Assembly (NCBI GenBank): GCA_950295325.1
Contig: OX485803.1
Span: forward strand, 52,345,554 to 52,405,553
DNA from: Polytrichum commune
Lineage: Eukaryota > Streptophyta > Polytrichopsida > Polytrichales > Polytrichaceae
Length of the DNA: 60,000 nt
Direction: 5' to 3'
Of the stretch, positions 10,101-20,486 are shown in pieces (positions within the stretch are counted from its first letter, which is position 1; each line of letters opens with the position of its first letter). Under the pieces are notes generated by a model that ran no database searches, was not told where the DNA came from, and saw only the letters and a list, made by a program, of their open reading frames with translations. A program made the translations under genes and the position numbers.

Positions 10101-13100
10101 ACTTTGGTGACAGAAAAGTTGTTTCGCTATATGTAGTGCATTTTTTTCCAATTTTGTAGGTGTTTTATAATAAGTTTGGAAGTCTTTTGGCGACATTAAG
10201 TTAGTGCCGTTAGGGAGGGAAATGTGTTTTATCTTTTGTATGTTGTGAATTAGAAGTTTGTGTAGTAATTTAAGAGATAGTTCGGTGTTTAGATGTGGTA
10301 GTATAGATGTGGCTTGTGTTCTCCATTCTTATTCTAGTTCTGTTTTATTGAGCTGGAAGTTTGCTTCTATGCTTTTGAGATGGGCCCCACCTTCTTTTTT
10401 CATAAGAAATAATGTACGTGTCGTAGGTGATCTGATATAATCCTGGTGTTTGATTCTTTGTATGTCCTCTGCCCCTCCATGTTTGGCTAGTATGTGTTGT
10501 ATAAGTCCTTTGTATATTGTTCCTAGCCTTCCGGGGTCATTCAATGCGTTTCTTAGTTGTTCGCTAATACATCTTAGGTATGCGTTTTTTAGTGAGAAGG
10601 CTTCTAGTCCAAATAGGTCATGTGGTAGTTGGGTTATTATATTTGCTGTGCATTTGGGTAGGCCGCATATTACTTTTTGGATTCCAATAATTTTTTTGTC
10701 TAATTTCTTGATTGTTGGTAATGAATATGGTACTGCGTAAAAACTATAGGCTATACCGGTTCTGATGACGGTGTCTACCATGCTTATTTTTTGTTTGATT
10801 GTAACTGGGCATTTTGTTAGTTGTTTGCATTGATCTATTACTTTGGTTAAAGTGATGTGTGTTTGGAGTTTCCATTTTAGTGATGGTACTAGTTGTATTC
10901 CTAAATATACGTAGGGTTCGTTTTGGTGTAAGACAGGTAATGGTTGATTTTTGTAGTTGATGTTTTGGGTTTGGATTTCTTCTTTGAATGTCGCAGGTTT
11001 TAATTTTGATTGATTAGGGCATCTTGTGATGGCACATTTTGGCACTCCTAAGTCCATTCCGGCCCAGTCACAATATTTGTCTAGTTTGTTCAGTTGGGTT
11101 TGTATTGATTGAAGGTTGTTTATGATAACTGCTAGATCGTCTGCGTATACTGCCGAACTCACTGTTAGTTTGGATGTACCAAATGTGTATCCATTTCTCC
11201 CTCTCTATAGCCATCTTAGTAGGGGTTCTAAAAATATCAGGAAGAGGTATGGACTAAGTGTGTCGCCTTGTATTGTGCCTCTTTGTATTGGTATCGGTTT
11301 CGTTTTTCCGAAATGTTCGCCGGTGAATATTGTATTGGAGTTTGAGTAGATGTTCCCTATTAGAGTCACGGCGTCTTCTGGGTATCCTAGATCTTTTGTT
11401 ATGGCTAATAGCCTTGCGTGGTTAAGAGAGCCGAAGGCATTCTTAAAGTCAATATATAATAAGTATATGTCTTGATTTGTAAATCTTGCATCTTCTAGTG
11501 CTGCTATAAGAAGTTGAAGTTGTCTGGACGTGCTTCTTTCTGCTCTGAATCCTTCTTGACTGTCGTGTAGGATTTGGTGTTTTTCTCCATATGATGACAA
11601 AATGAATGTTAGAGTACTTGTAAAAATTTGTATATTGTGTTTGCGAATGCTATTGGTCTATGATTAGATAGTTTTGAGGGATCTCCTTTTTTATATAAGA
11701 GTATGATTAGGCTTATTTTCCATGACGTTGGAATTTGTTTTTGTTTGTAACAATGGGAGAAGAATAAAAAAAAAATTTGTGGAAGCAATCTGGCATATTT
11801 TTTAGGATTATGTTAGGAATTTTATCTGGGCCGGGTGTTTTGTTGTTTGCTAGATTTTTAAGGCAGGTGTCGTATGTTTCTCTGTCGAAGTATTCATGTA
11901 GTGGGGCTTGTGGGTTCCCTCTCTTGTCAATGACGTAACTGTCAAGGTCATGCCAAGGGTATTGTCTTACTCCGCATGTACAATATGGTGTGTGTTCTGG
12001 TTGGTGGTGACATGTTGGTACTGTGGGTCTGTTACTAAGTGATTGTTGTTTGTGAATTTCGTTGGCTATGTCTATAGGGTTTGTGAGTATGTTGTTGTGT
12101 TCGTCTGTAATGCAGTCAAGTGGGGGTGTTTTTAGGTTTTTGAATATTCTTTTGTTGATTTTCTTTGGACTTTTTTCATATAGTTGCCTATATTTGGATA
12201 TTGTTTTTTTAACACATTCTTGGGTGTATTTTGTGGTGATTTTTCTAGCATGTTTATTTGCGGTTTTAGCTATTTGAGCTAATATTCTTATCCATTCTTG
12301 TTGATTAGGTTCTTGGTTTGGGGGGGGGGGTGGAATATTAACTTGGGTATGGTTTTTTAACTCTTCTATTATTGGGTGTGTTGGCCAGTTTGGTGAATTT
12401 TTTATGAGGTAGATTGCTTTCCTGATTAAATGGTAGGTGGATAGATATTTTTTCCATTTTTTTTGGAGTTTTCTTGGTAGGAAGCCTCCTTGTTGTGATG
12501 TACGATTTGTGAGATCTTGGAGGGGTGGTGCGCTGCATGTGTCTTGTATGTTGTCAGAATTTTTTTGGATTAGGTAGTCTAGTTTTGTGCATGATGATTG
12601 CCATTGATCTTCTGTTATTTGTTCATTACTTAGTGTATTTGTAAGTTCGTTTATTTGAAGTGCATTTTCTTCAAAATAATTTGTTTTAAATTTTTCAATA
12701 TTCATTTGTGGGATAGGATTTAATATCCTTGGGGGTTTATCTATTACTGGTGGCGTACATCGGGCTAGTAGTGTATTTGGTGGTATGTGTAGTGTTACTG
12801 GGGAGTGATCTGAGTTAAGGTTGTGGTCATTATTTGTGGTTGATGTGTATAGGGCATTGTTGGGCGTCTTAATATAATATCCATCTATTAAGCTAATTTG
12901 GTTATAATTTTGGCCACCTTGTCTGGAGTATGGGCTATTCGTGGGGATGTATGTAAGTTGCATGTTGTTCATAAATGTACGCCATTCTATGTCTTCTGCT
13001 TGTGGTGGTGTTATGATATATTCGTTTTGGCGTCCAATTAGGGCTATGTCTCTATTAAAGTCACCACATATAACGTGTGTGTGGTTTGGGTGGTTGGCAG

Positions 13101-14395
13101 TTTGTTGTGTTATATTTTGTTGTATTATTGGTATAAATCTTAGATCTTCTTCGTGTGATGGCATGTAAATGTGTATTATTAGCCATGGTTCTAGAAGTTG
13201 GTTGTTTATTTTTATTATTTGTAAGTATGGTGATATTGCGGCTGGGGTGGGAATTTTAGTAATATTGCCGGGATATGCATATGTTTTATTTATAAGTGTG
13301 AGTAGTCCACCTCTTGCAGGTGTATATGGCATTCTTTGTTGTATGCATCTTGTTAATGTATGTGTATTGTTAAATATTAGTTTATATTGTGGAAATAGAT
13401 TTTGTATGTATCTTGTAGATTTTGTTGCAGTTAGTTTAGTTTCTTGTATGGTGATAATTGCCGGGTTGTTTGGTGTGTTTGATATAAGTTTGTGGAGATT
13501 TGGTAAGGCTGTGTTGAGTGATGAGGCGTTCCATGTGATTATGTGCGTGTTGTGGTTTGTTGTTTGGATTGTTTGGGGGGGTAGTGTGGGTATGTTGGGT
13601 AGTGGTGGGGGTGGGAGTATTCAGATAGTGTATCTTTACATTTTAACGATTCTTTAAGTAAGTTTTCTGGTAAAAAAGGGAATTTGTCTAGCATTAATTG
13701 TATGGTTATTGGTATATTACTTTGTTTGATGAAGTCGTATAGCTCTTTGTGTATGGTGTTGGGTGGGTTAATGATGTCTTTATTTGTTTGTAGGAATTGT
13801 GTGTATGGGTGCGGGGTAGTGATATGTCTTTCGGGTGGGTTTTGGAGTGAGGCCATACGCTCTAAGACTGTTGTTGTCCAATCTGGTTGTGGGGTTTGTA
13901 TTAGCATGTGGTTACATGTCTCTATGACAGGGCTAATTGTGGTGATAAGTGCGTACAATATGCGTGGGGGTGGATGGTGTTGGTTTCTATAAATGTATCT
14001 AGATAAGTATGGGTAATCTGTAATTGTATCGTGATGTTTTGGGTGTGTTAATTTTATGATTGGAGAAAATTATTTTGCAAGGTGTTGGTATTCGGGTTGT
14101 AACTTGATTGTACATTCTATAAAGTATCGTTTGCATCTGTTTCTATGTGTGGATGGGTGTGTTTGTAGGATATTGGGCATGGGTCCCGGATTGGTTTCTA
14201 TGTCTCCGCTGAGTAATAATATTAAGTGTAAGGAATATGTTTGGGTTATGGAAGGGTTTTTACGTTCTTCGCTAAGTAGTAATAATAAGTGTGAGGAAAA
14301 TGTTTGGGTAATGAGAAGGTTTGGTTGTTCTTTGTAGGTTGTATACCGTTGTTTTTTAGTTTTTTTAGTATTTATTGTTTTATAGTCTCAGTTTG
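7171..14395 (-). pseudogene. Retrotransposon ORF2: 2A - APE endonuclease - RT - RNase H - PD-(D/E)xK-like
   Basis: The reading path, about 2,400 codons, is open apart from listed breaks. APE endonuclease: catalytic QETK (13431-13445), GDFN (13051-13065) and SDH (about 12800-12818). RT: YIDFKNAF (about 11432-11455), IQGDTLSP (about 11250) and YADD (11136-11147). A Cys/His cluster CHQSCDQNCSNPCNRH (about 10070-10120). RNase H: TDGS (about 8620), RAELMAI, FTDCLN and GNEQAD (about 8220). Zinc finger CPIC..WLHVLLKC (about 7785-7845). Then KPDLL (7556-7569), IEFTY (E at 7480-7482) and K..KY, a PD-(D/E)xK pattern. Breaks: stops at 14070-14072, 11205-11207, 10329-10331 and 9969-9971; frame changes at G7 13575-13581, A10 11766-11775, A5 near 11622-11626 and T5 9077-9081 (plus-strand bases). 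Unusually G-poor codons. Confidence 0.88.
14181..14340 (-). other. 2A ribosome-skipping peptide and a degenerate tandem copy of its upstream segment
   Basis: On the minus strand, codons at 14207-14181 read GDIETNPGP, preceded by LILLLS, an exact match to the 2A consensus D(V/I)ExNPGP with the usual Leu-rich run and SGD. Skipping would fall between G (14186-14184) and P (14183-14181). About 65 bases further 5', a duplicate unit reads HLLLLLSEERKNPS, so only the proximal copy keeps the active motif. Both units begin with TQT(F/Y)S. 2A-like motifs are established in some metazoan CR1-type elements and trypanosome L1Tc. The open frame starts after a TAA at 14398-14396, so the upstream coding partner must come from the low-complexity segment by frameshift, or the frame has decayed. 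Confidence 0.85.
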
Positions 14396-14725
14396 TTATG
14401 TGGCTTGGATTTTTAATGGTTCTTTTTATTGTTTGTTTGGTATGCGTGGTTTTGTATTGGTTTCTTTTTCTTATTTTGTTTTTTTGGTTTTGGGCGAGGC
14501 CGGTAGGCCGAGCCCGTCTTAGGTGGTTTTTGTGGATTATATGTTGTGTTTTTTTGTTTTGGTGTTTTGGGAAATTCTTTGAGAGGGGTGGGGTGATGTT
14601 GTGGCTTGATGTTTTTGGAGTGGTGTAGGATTTGTTTGTTTGTTTCCTTATTGTCTTTTGTGTTTTGTATGGTTTTGGTTTTTTGTATGTGTTTTTAGCT
14701 TTCCGGAGGTGTTTTGTGGTTATGT

Positions 14726-16015
14726 TTAACTTTTTCTTGTGTTTATTTGTAAGGGTTGTGTTTGTTTTTGGTGAGGTTTTATATTTTTTTTGTATTTTGT
14801 GTTTTGTTTTATTTGGTCAGAGGTATTAAGAAATGTTTTGTTTTTATTATAATTATTTTTTATGATTTTGGGTGTTTGCGTTTGTTTAGGGTTTTTTGAG
14901 CCATTGTTGTTTTGTATTGGGCTATCTATCTTATTTTGTTTTATTTTTTGCTTTGTTTGTGTGGAAGTATTGCAAAATGTTGTATTTGTGATTATTTGTT
15001 GTTCGAGTTTGAGTGAGTTTTCTTTTGGTCTTTTGTTTTTTTGTTGTGTGGTTATTTTAGCATTGAGTAATGTTATGAGGTATAAGGTTAGAGTAGGGGA
15101 CTTTGGTGTTATTATAGGGTTGTTTTTATGCACATGTTTGGCTGGTTGTTTGGTGAGGGTGGTGTAGTTAGGTATTGTTGTTTGTTTTCTTATTATCTTT
15201 TGTGTTTTGTATGATTTTGGTTTTTTGTGTGTGCTTTTAGGTTTTCGGGGGTGTTTGTTGGTTATGTTTATCTTTTCCTTATTTTTGTTTGTAAGGTTTA
15301 GGTTTGTTTTTATTTTGTGTAAGTTTTTTCTAACTTTCTTTTGATGTGTGTTTTGATGTTTGGTAGTTATCATTTTGTAACTTTTTGTGTGTAGAGTTGA
15401 TTTTATTATGTTGGGTTGGTTTGTTGCTTTGGTTTTGTGTGTGTTAGGGTGTGTTATTTTTATTTTTGTTTGGTTATTGTTTGTTGTTTTTGGTTGTTTT
15501 GGTATGTTTTGGTTTTGTTTTTGTTGTATGTGTGTGCAAGCATTTAGGAATGCTTTGGTTTTATTTGTTATTGTTTTTGGTCGATTTGGTTTGTTTTGTT
15601 TTTGTTGATGTTTTTGTTGTTGTATGTGTGTGCAAGCATTTAGAAATGCTTTGGTTTTATTTGTTGTTGATTTTGGTCGATTTGGTTTGTTTTGTTTTTG
15701 TTGATGTTGATGTACTTGTGTGAGAGCATTTAGGAATGCTTTGGCTTTATTTGTTGTTTTTGGTTGGTTTGGTATGTTTCGTTGATGTTGATGTTTTTGT
15801 TGTTGTTTTAGTTTTTGTACTTGTGTGGAAGCATTTAGGAATGCTTTGGTTTTATTTGTTGTTTTTATTTGTTTTGTTTCTTTATTGTTAGCATTTCCAA
15901 ATGCTATTGGGTTGTTCTCTTTTCTTTTCTCTCTCCTTCTTTTCTTCTTTTTCTTTTTCTTTTTCTTTTTGTGTGGGTACATATTTGTGGGGAAGCTATG
16001 TGATTGTTTTTCCAA
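14726..16015 (-). CDS. Retrotransposon low-complexity N/K/T/Q-rich reading frame with KAFLNA repeats
   Basis: A 429-codon open frame without an ATG start, following the ORF1 stop directly in another frame. It opens with a poly-Lys run and then repeats the block TNKTKAFLNAxTxxQ about five times (near 15885, 15830, 15725, 15630 and 15540), with weaker copies KTFLNTS and FCNTSTQ near 14830 and 14970. No domain is recognised. The length without stops is helped by near absence of G on this strand. It may be a spacer or a disordered N-terminal extension of ORF2 upstream of the 2A; translation is unproven. Confidence 0.45.
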   Translation of the reverse strand: MEKQSHSFPTNMYPHKKKKKKKKKKRRREKRKENNPIAFGNANNKETKQIKTTNKTKAFLNASTQVQKLKQQQKHQHQRNIPNQPKTTNKAKAFLNALTQVHQHQQKQNKPNRPKSTTNKTKAFLNACTHIQQQKHQQKQNKPNRPKTITNKTKAFLNACTHIQQKQNQNIPKQPKTTNNNQTKIKITHPNTHKTKATNQPNIIKSTLHTKSYKMITTKHQNTHQKKVRKNLHKIKTNLNLTNKNKEKINITNKHPRKPKSTHKKPKSYKTQKIIRKQTTIPNYTTLTKQPAKHVHKNNPIITPKSPTLTLYLITLLNAKITTQQKNKRPKENSLKLEQQIITNTTFCNTSTQTKQKIKQNKIDSPIQNNNGSKNPKQTQTPKIIKNNYNKNKTFLNTSDQIKQNTKYKKNIKPHQKQTQPLQINTRKS

Positions 16016-17009
16016 TCTAGTTTTCCAATTGCGGTTGTGTTGGGGCTAGAATGGAGTCTAGCGCTTTTGTTGTCATATTGACCGCTTGTGATGTTAGTGC
16101 TAGTTGTTTTCTGATTTCCGCCAGTTGTAGTTTGACATGTGTTGTCAGGTTTCGGGTGATTCTTTCTTCTCGTACATATGCTTCCAAAGACACCTCTTTT
16201 TTGAAATCTCCCATTTCCTTGTGGAGTTCTGCTGTGAGCTCTGATTTGAGCTCGATTATGAGTTGTCCATTCCTTTTGTCCATGGCGGTTTCAACCAGTG
16301 CATCAAGGTCGTCATGTGTGATCATGGTATTTTTCCCTTTGTTTTGTGGTGCATTGCGAGTTGCCTCAAGTGTATCCGCAATTGCTGTGGATATGTCACA
16401 AAAACCAAGTTTTTCTTGCTCCTCTTTGGTGGGTGGTATTGCTCCTTGTAAGCTTTTTGGATGGGGCGTAAACTCACATGTTTGCCAAAGATTTCTACAG
16501 TCTTGCCTACCCATTGTCTATAGACAATGGCGTTGAGGCATTGTACATTTGCCGTGCCTTTGTGAAGATCACCTACTTGTCCTGGAAAGTAGAAAGATGC
16601 TACATTTAACCCTCCTATAACTGCTTTGATGGAGTCCTTTGTATCTTCTATTTTCTTCATTTTGTGAAGACCATAGAGGCACAGCATGGTGGCATTCTTC
16701 TTTTTGATTTCGTCTTCTGTGAGTCCTTCTCCGCGGCTCCTTCTCTCTGCTTTGGCTGCTTGTGGTGTGATTACCTGCATGAGTTCTTGTTTGTATGGAA
16801 CAAGGTATTGAATGATTCTGTTTGCTTGTGTTGGCGTGGTTGAGATGAGCCATCCCCATGTTTCCTCTTTGACCTTTTGCACGCTAGCAATCTCATAGTC
16901 ATATCCTCGTCTGAAACTCTCAATTAGAACATCTCTCTGAAGCTCACTAGAGGAGACGAGGTGTAGTTTGGGGTTCTCGATTTTTGTAGATAGCAAAGTG
17001 TTTCTTGCT

Positions 17010-17017
17010 ATTGAATC
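17010..17017. repeat. 8-bp target-site duplication of the MITE in ORF1 (left)
   Basis: ATTGAATC, repeated at 17537-17544. On the minus strand it encodes Asp-Ser-Ile at the ORF1 junction. Confidence 0.85.
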
Positions 17018-17536
17018 CACGGGTAGATCACTCTAAGGCATTTTTGTGCACCACGTGCGGCTGGGGGTTTTTTGTTTTGGGGCTATTTACCTTCAAGGGC
17101 TGAATTAAAGCCTCCCTATAATTACTTAAATTTCAAAAATGGCCAATTTATTTGCACCCTTCCATTACTTATATTGTCCAAGTCACTGCAATTTTTTGTA
17201 CTCTATATTCTTTTTAACGACGGCGCGTTCTCTTTTCATCCATTTTTGGACATACAAAAATTCCAATTATCATCCATCCCCGTGAGTCCTAAACCCATTT
17301 ACATACCATACTAAACATACCTTCTAGGATCCATATCTTCAGCCCCTATATTAATTTTACAAAAAAATAATGGCCCACGTTTTATGTCCATCTAACTTAC
17401 TTATAATGGGATTGTCTACATTAAATGGTCCCTTCATTATTTGGAATTCCTTTATAATTTTTATTTCAAATGATTTTAATCCTCTCTATATTATGCCGCA
17501 CGTCGTTTTTAAAATGCACTAAGTGATCTACCCGTG
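17018..17536. mobile_element. 519-bp non-autonomous TIR transposon inside ORF1
   Basis: Ends are inverted repeats of about 45 bp: left CACGGGTAGATCACT...CACGTGCGGC, and right, inverted, CACGGGTAGATCACTTAGTGC... It is flanked by an 8-bp duplication ATTGAATC. No coding capacity. The termini and about 200-300 bp at each side match the 1,535-bp element at 51551-53085, which also has an 8-bp duplication, so the two define one family. An 8-bp duplication suits hAT-like or Mutator-like transposases; no transposase is present to decide. It postdates the retrotransposon. Confidence 0.85.
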
Positions 17537-17544
17537 ATTGAATC
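17537..17544. repeat. 8-bp target-site duplication of the MITE in ORF1 (right)
   Basis: ATTGAATC, the second copy. Precise loss of the MITE with one copy would rejoin ORF1 in frame. Confidence 0.85.
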
Positions 17545-18684
17545 ATAGCACTTACAAATTTTTCCTAGAGTTTGGGTTTTATCTAGTGTCAAGATAAAGG
17601 GGCGTAGCCCCTTAAGCATGCCAATGCCATCAACTTTAGGATGTTTGAGATGAATCTTAATGGTCCCCGTCCAGAACTTGATTTTGCTATTTCTCTCTTT
17701 TTCTTTGCATGGGATGTAGATGGGTTTTGCTAGTCCGATCCCCATTTCTATGCTCATATGTGCTAGTCTAGCAGTTGCCATGGTGAGTATCTCATTATGA
17801 GTGTAGTCTGTTGATGGTTTTTCAAAAAAGACAGCTATGTGGTAATCAAGGGAGAGTCCCGTGCCTGGATCAACTTCTGTTTCAATGGGTAATTGGGTTA
17901 AGTTGAAATGTTGCCCACCTTTCCCATCCGGGCTCTCTAGTGGGTAGAGTAGTTGCTTCACATGTGGGAATGCGATCTTGTAAAGTTGACTCATCTCCTC
18001 TGCTTCTTCCTCAGATATGCCCATTCCGATAAGGTCTTCCTTCTTCATTGGTGGCCTACAATCTTTGGTTTTTACCCCTTCATCGATAGTGAGCTTCTCC
18101 ATGGCCACGATCCCAAGCCAAAAGTCTTTCGGTGTATCTTTTAATCCGGTTGTAAGCTCCGCGTTCTTCTTCCGCTTGCTTGAGCTGCTTCCTCTCTTTG
18201 CTTCTTGTGTCCTTTTGGTTTGAGTAGTCTCTATCACCATTGTGTCTTCTGTGTCTTCCATGTTGGTGTCAGTGGGGCTCCTCATGATGGCGTCATGTAC
18301 TGCTTTGCCTCTGCTTGCCATCTGTTGCATACAATGATTGCTAATGTTTTGGTAAGTTCTTAGGGTAGTGCTTTCATCTCCTCCTCCTTTTTGCGCGTGC
18401 AATCGGGCTTTGTAGAGGAGATGAGAGCTTTTATTTGTTTGGTTGTAAGTATTACATATCCTATGAGTTATTATTGGGAGGTTTGTAGACTTATGTGCTA
18501 ATTTGTTTGGAGGTATGCTATTATGTTGCGGGCAAATAAATTCCGTGGTATTCTTACTTATTAATTTGATGTGCGTGAAATGATGGTAAGGGTTAGAGAG
18601 CTTACCTGTTACGCTGGTTTTGTAGTCGGGTGTCGTTGTTGTAAGCTCTGCTCTAAGTGATTTGGTGCGGAATGGCCGTTGCAT

Positions 18685-20486
18685 GTGCTTGGTAGAGGTG
18701 TGAAGTGTTTGGAGGAGTTATGGCCCCTAGTGTTTACGGTGGTGAGGGGGGTTTGGCAAAGTCAGTATGTTTGACAGTGTGTTGCTCATTCTTTCAACCC
18801 GGTGTCATTGCCCAACAACAAGACGAGTCCCCAACTCTTTCAGTTTTAGGACTCGGGTATGTAGCAAGATGAGCAACACTTACTGTCAAACCCTCCTGTA
18901 TCTGCCTTGCTCCCTCCCTTCTCTTGGAGTTGGTTGGATCCGGTACAGTTATCACCCTTATCGCATGTGGCCTACTCCAAGCGTGGGTCACCGTAAGCTG
19001 CTATGGTCAGTGGTGCTTTATTGTCGCAAGTTCAGTGTTCGGTCTGTATACTCCGCTTTCCCTGCACGCAGCACCACAACACACATACAAGTGCCTTCGG
19101 TGCAAGTATTAGTGTTGAGTTTTGGCGGCACAGGTGGTTCGTATTGGGCCTGAGTTTATCGGTGGTGGGGTCGTGGGAGCTCGGCAATCATCTGTTCCTG
19201 AGTTAGATATGAGCCCATGCTTCGAAGCTGCCCTTTTGGTCTGCAACCATGGTCGGCTTGGCCGAATCCTTGAAGAGTACTTCGATTTCCTTGTTAGAAC
19301 TCTGATCTGTGTACACCGAACCCTGCACACAGCACCTTGGCACACACACATATATCTCTGATGCAGGTATGAGTGCCGAGTTTGTGACTTCAGGTGGTTC
19401 GTGTTTGATCTAGGAGTTACCTTTCTAGGATCATGGGTCCTCTTCGGGCATCTGTACCCGGTTTGGTACAGATCCAGGCTTTGAAGCAGTCCTTCGCCCT
19501 TCGACACCTAGCCGGATCTACACTTCGGAGAGACTCTGATTACCATTGGCAGCTCTGCTCTATGCACATCGGTTCGTATGTGCTGGAGCTGGGCGTTTAC
19601 CAGTGGTGGGATCGGAGGCCTCTACAAATGTCTGCACCCAAGTAGGTATCGACCCCAGCTTCGAAGCTGCTCTATGGTCTGCGGCACGTCCGACTTAGCC
19701 AGATCCTTACTCCGAAAAACCTCCAATCACCCTAACTCTAATCTATACACTCCGGTCACTCTGTATACATCGCCGTAACACACACAAGTACCTCTGGTGC
19801 AAGTATGAGTATCGGGTTTGTGATCACAAGTGATTCGTGTTGGACTGGGAGTTACCAATGGTGGGATCTTGGGTTTTTTCGAGCATCTGTACCCGGATAG
19901 GCACGGATCCCGCTTTGAAGCAATGTTTTCGATTTGTAAATGCAGCCAACACAGCCGAGTCTACGGACCAATCTACACACACTTCGTTTTACAGAGAAGG
20001 ACGGCTTTCGTTGGTCGGTTAGCAACCTTTCTTACTTCAGGCACTTCTATGATTGTAATTGCCTCTTACTACAATCCGACACCGAGTTCCCACTTAGTGA
20101 CTTTGATCTATGCACTTTAATCTCCTAACCCACAACATCAAGACACACTTACAAGCACCTTTGTGCAGGAGTTAGTGTCAGATCTGCAGATACAGGTGAT
20201 ATAGTGTTAAGATCTGAGGGCACCTTGTTACGATCCCCGAACCAAGCTGCGAACGCTCCTGTCGCATTAACAGGTTTGTACACACTTTGGCTTCGACTTC
20301 GCTCCTTCCACTCGTAGATCCAGCCTGCACCCACTACACCAGAAAGAACGCCTCGGCGATCTGCCTACAAGCGGATCGGAATCACCCTCGACGCTTGGAA
20401 CTTGAACGACAGTTTCCGCTACCAATGCTCCTCCACACTTCCTCTCGTCCTCAGAGCGTCATCGGCCCACTTTCTTTCACCACAAG
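18685..20486 (-). repeat. Retrotransposon 5' UTR with degenerate tandem units
   Basis: About 1.8 kb upstream of ORF1, without long minus-strand frames and with higher GC than the ORFs. Related units recur starting near 19130, 19393, 19575 and 19828, with a weak one near 20208. Shared blocks on the plus strand are GTGGTTCGT.TTG, GGAGTTACC..TGGTGGGATC, CATCTGTACCCGG, GCTTTGAAGC and ACACACAAGTACCT.TGGTGCA. Repeats are about 180-380 bp and clearly diverged. By analogy with monomeric L1 promoters they may be promoter units; this is inference. Confidence 0.6.

Larger units (their letters stand above)
16017..18684 (-). pseudogene. Retrotransposon ORF1 protein, split by a MITE and one frameshift
   Basis: It starts at ATG 18684. 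The frame runs to 17537, is interrupted by a 519-bp MITE, resumes in the same frame at 17017 if the MITE and one 8-bp duplication are discounted, and shifts frame near 16430 (PPK/PPTKEEQEKL) before ending at 16017. The restored length would be about 710 residues. It has a Ser/Lys-rich basic patch (SSSSKRKK) that could be a nuclear signal. The C-terminal 100 residues are heptad-like and charged (ELKSELTAELHKEM...), probably a coiled coil. No RRM or CCHC motif is recognised, so the ORF1 type is unknown. By position it is the RNA-binding or assembly ORF usual in LINEs. Confidence 0.65.
6677..20486 (-). mobile_element. Full-length 13.8 kb non-LTR retrotransposon with APE and PD-(D/E)xK-like endonuclease domains
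   Basis: Bounded by a perfect 16-bp target-site duplication, it reads on the minus strand. Parts: 5' UTR with degenerate tandem units (20486-18685), ORF1 (18684-16017, interrupted by a MITE), an A/C-rich low-complexity region (16015-14396), ORF2 (14395-7171), a 3' UTR of about 0.5 kb, and a (TATC)n tail at 6694-6677. Without the MITE it is about 13.3 kb, roughly twice a typical plant L1. ORF2 encodes a 2A motif, APE endonuclease, RT, RNase H, Cys/His clusters and a C-terminal domain resembling restriction-like endonucleases. Elements with two endonuclease types are known as Dualen/RandI in green algae; membership is inferred from domain layout. Lesions are few, so insertion was probably recent. 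Confidence 0.9.

Noticed and set aside
14181-14207. Virus insertion as the source of the 2A motif
   Set aside because: The motif is embedded in a LINE with matching composition and no viral domains; 2A is known in non-LTR elements.
7196-15723. Many plus-strand frames rich in Phe, Leu, Val and Cys, looking like membrane proteins
   Set aside because: They are antisense shadows of G-poor minus-strand retrotransposon frames.
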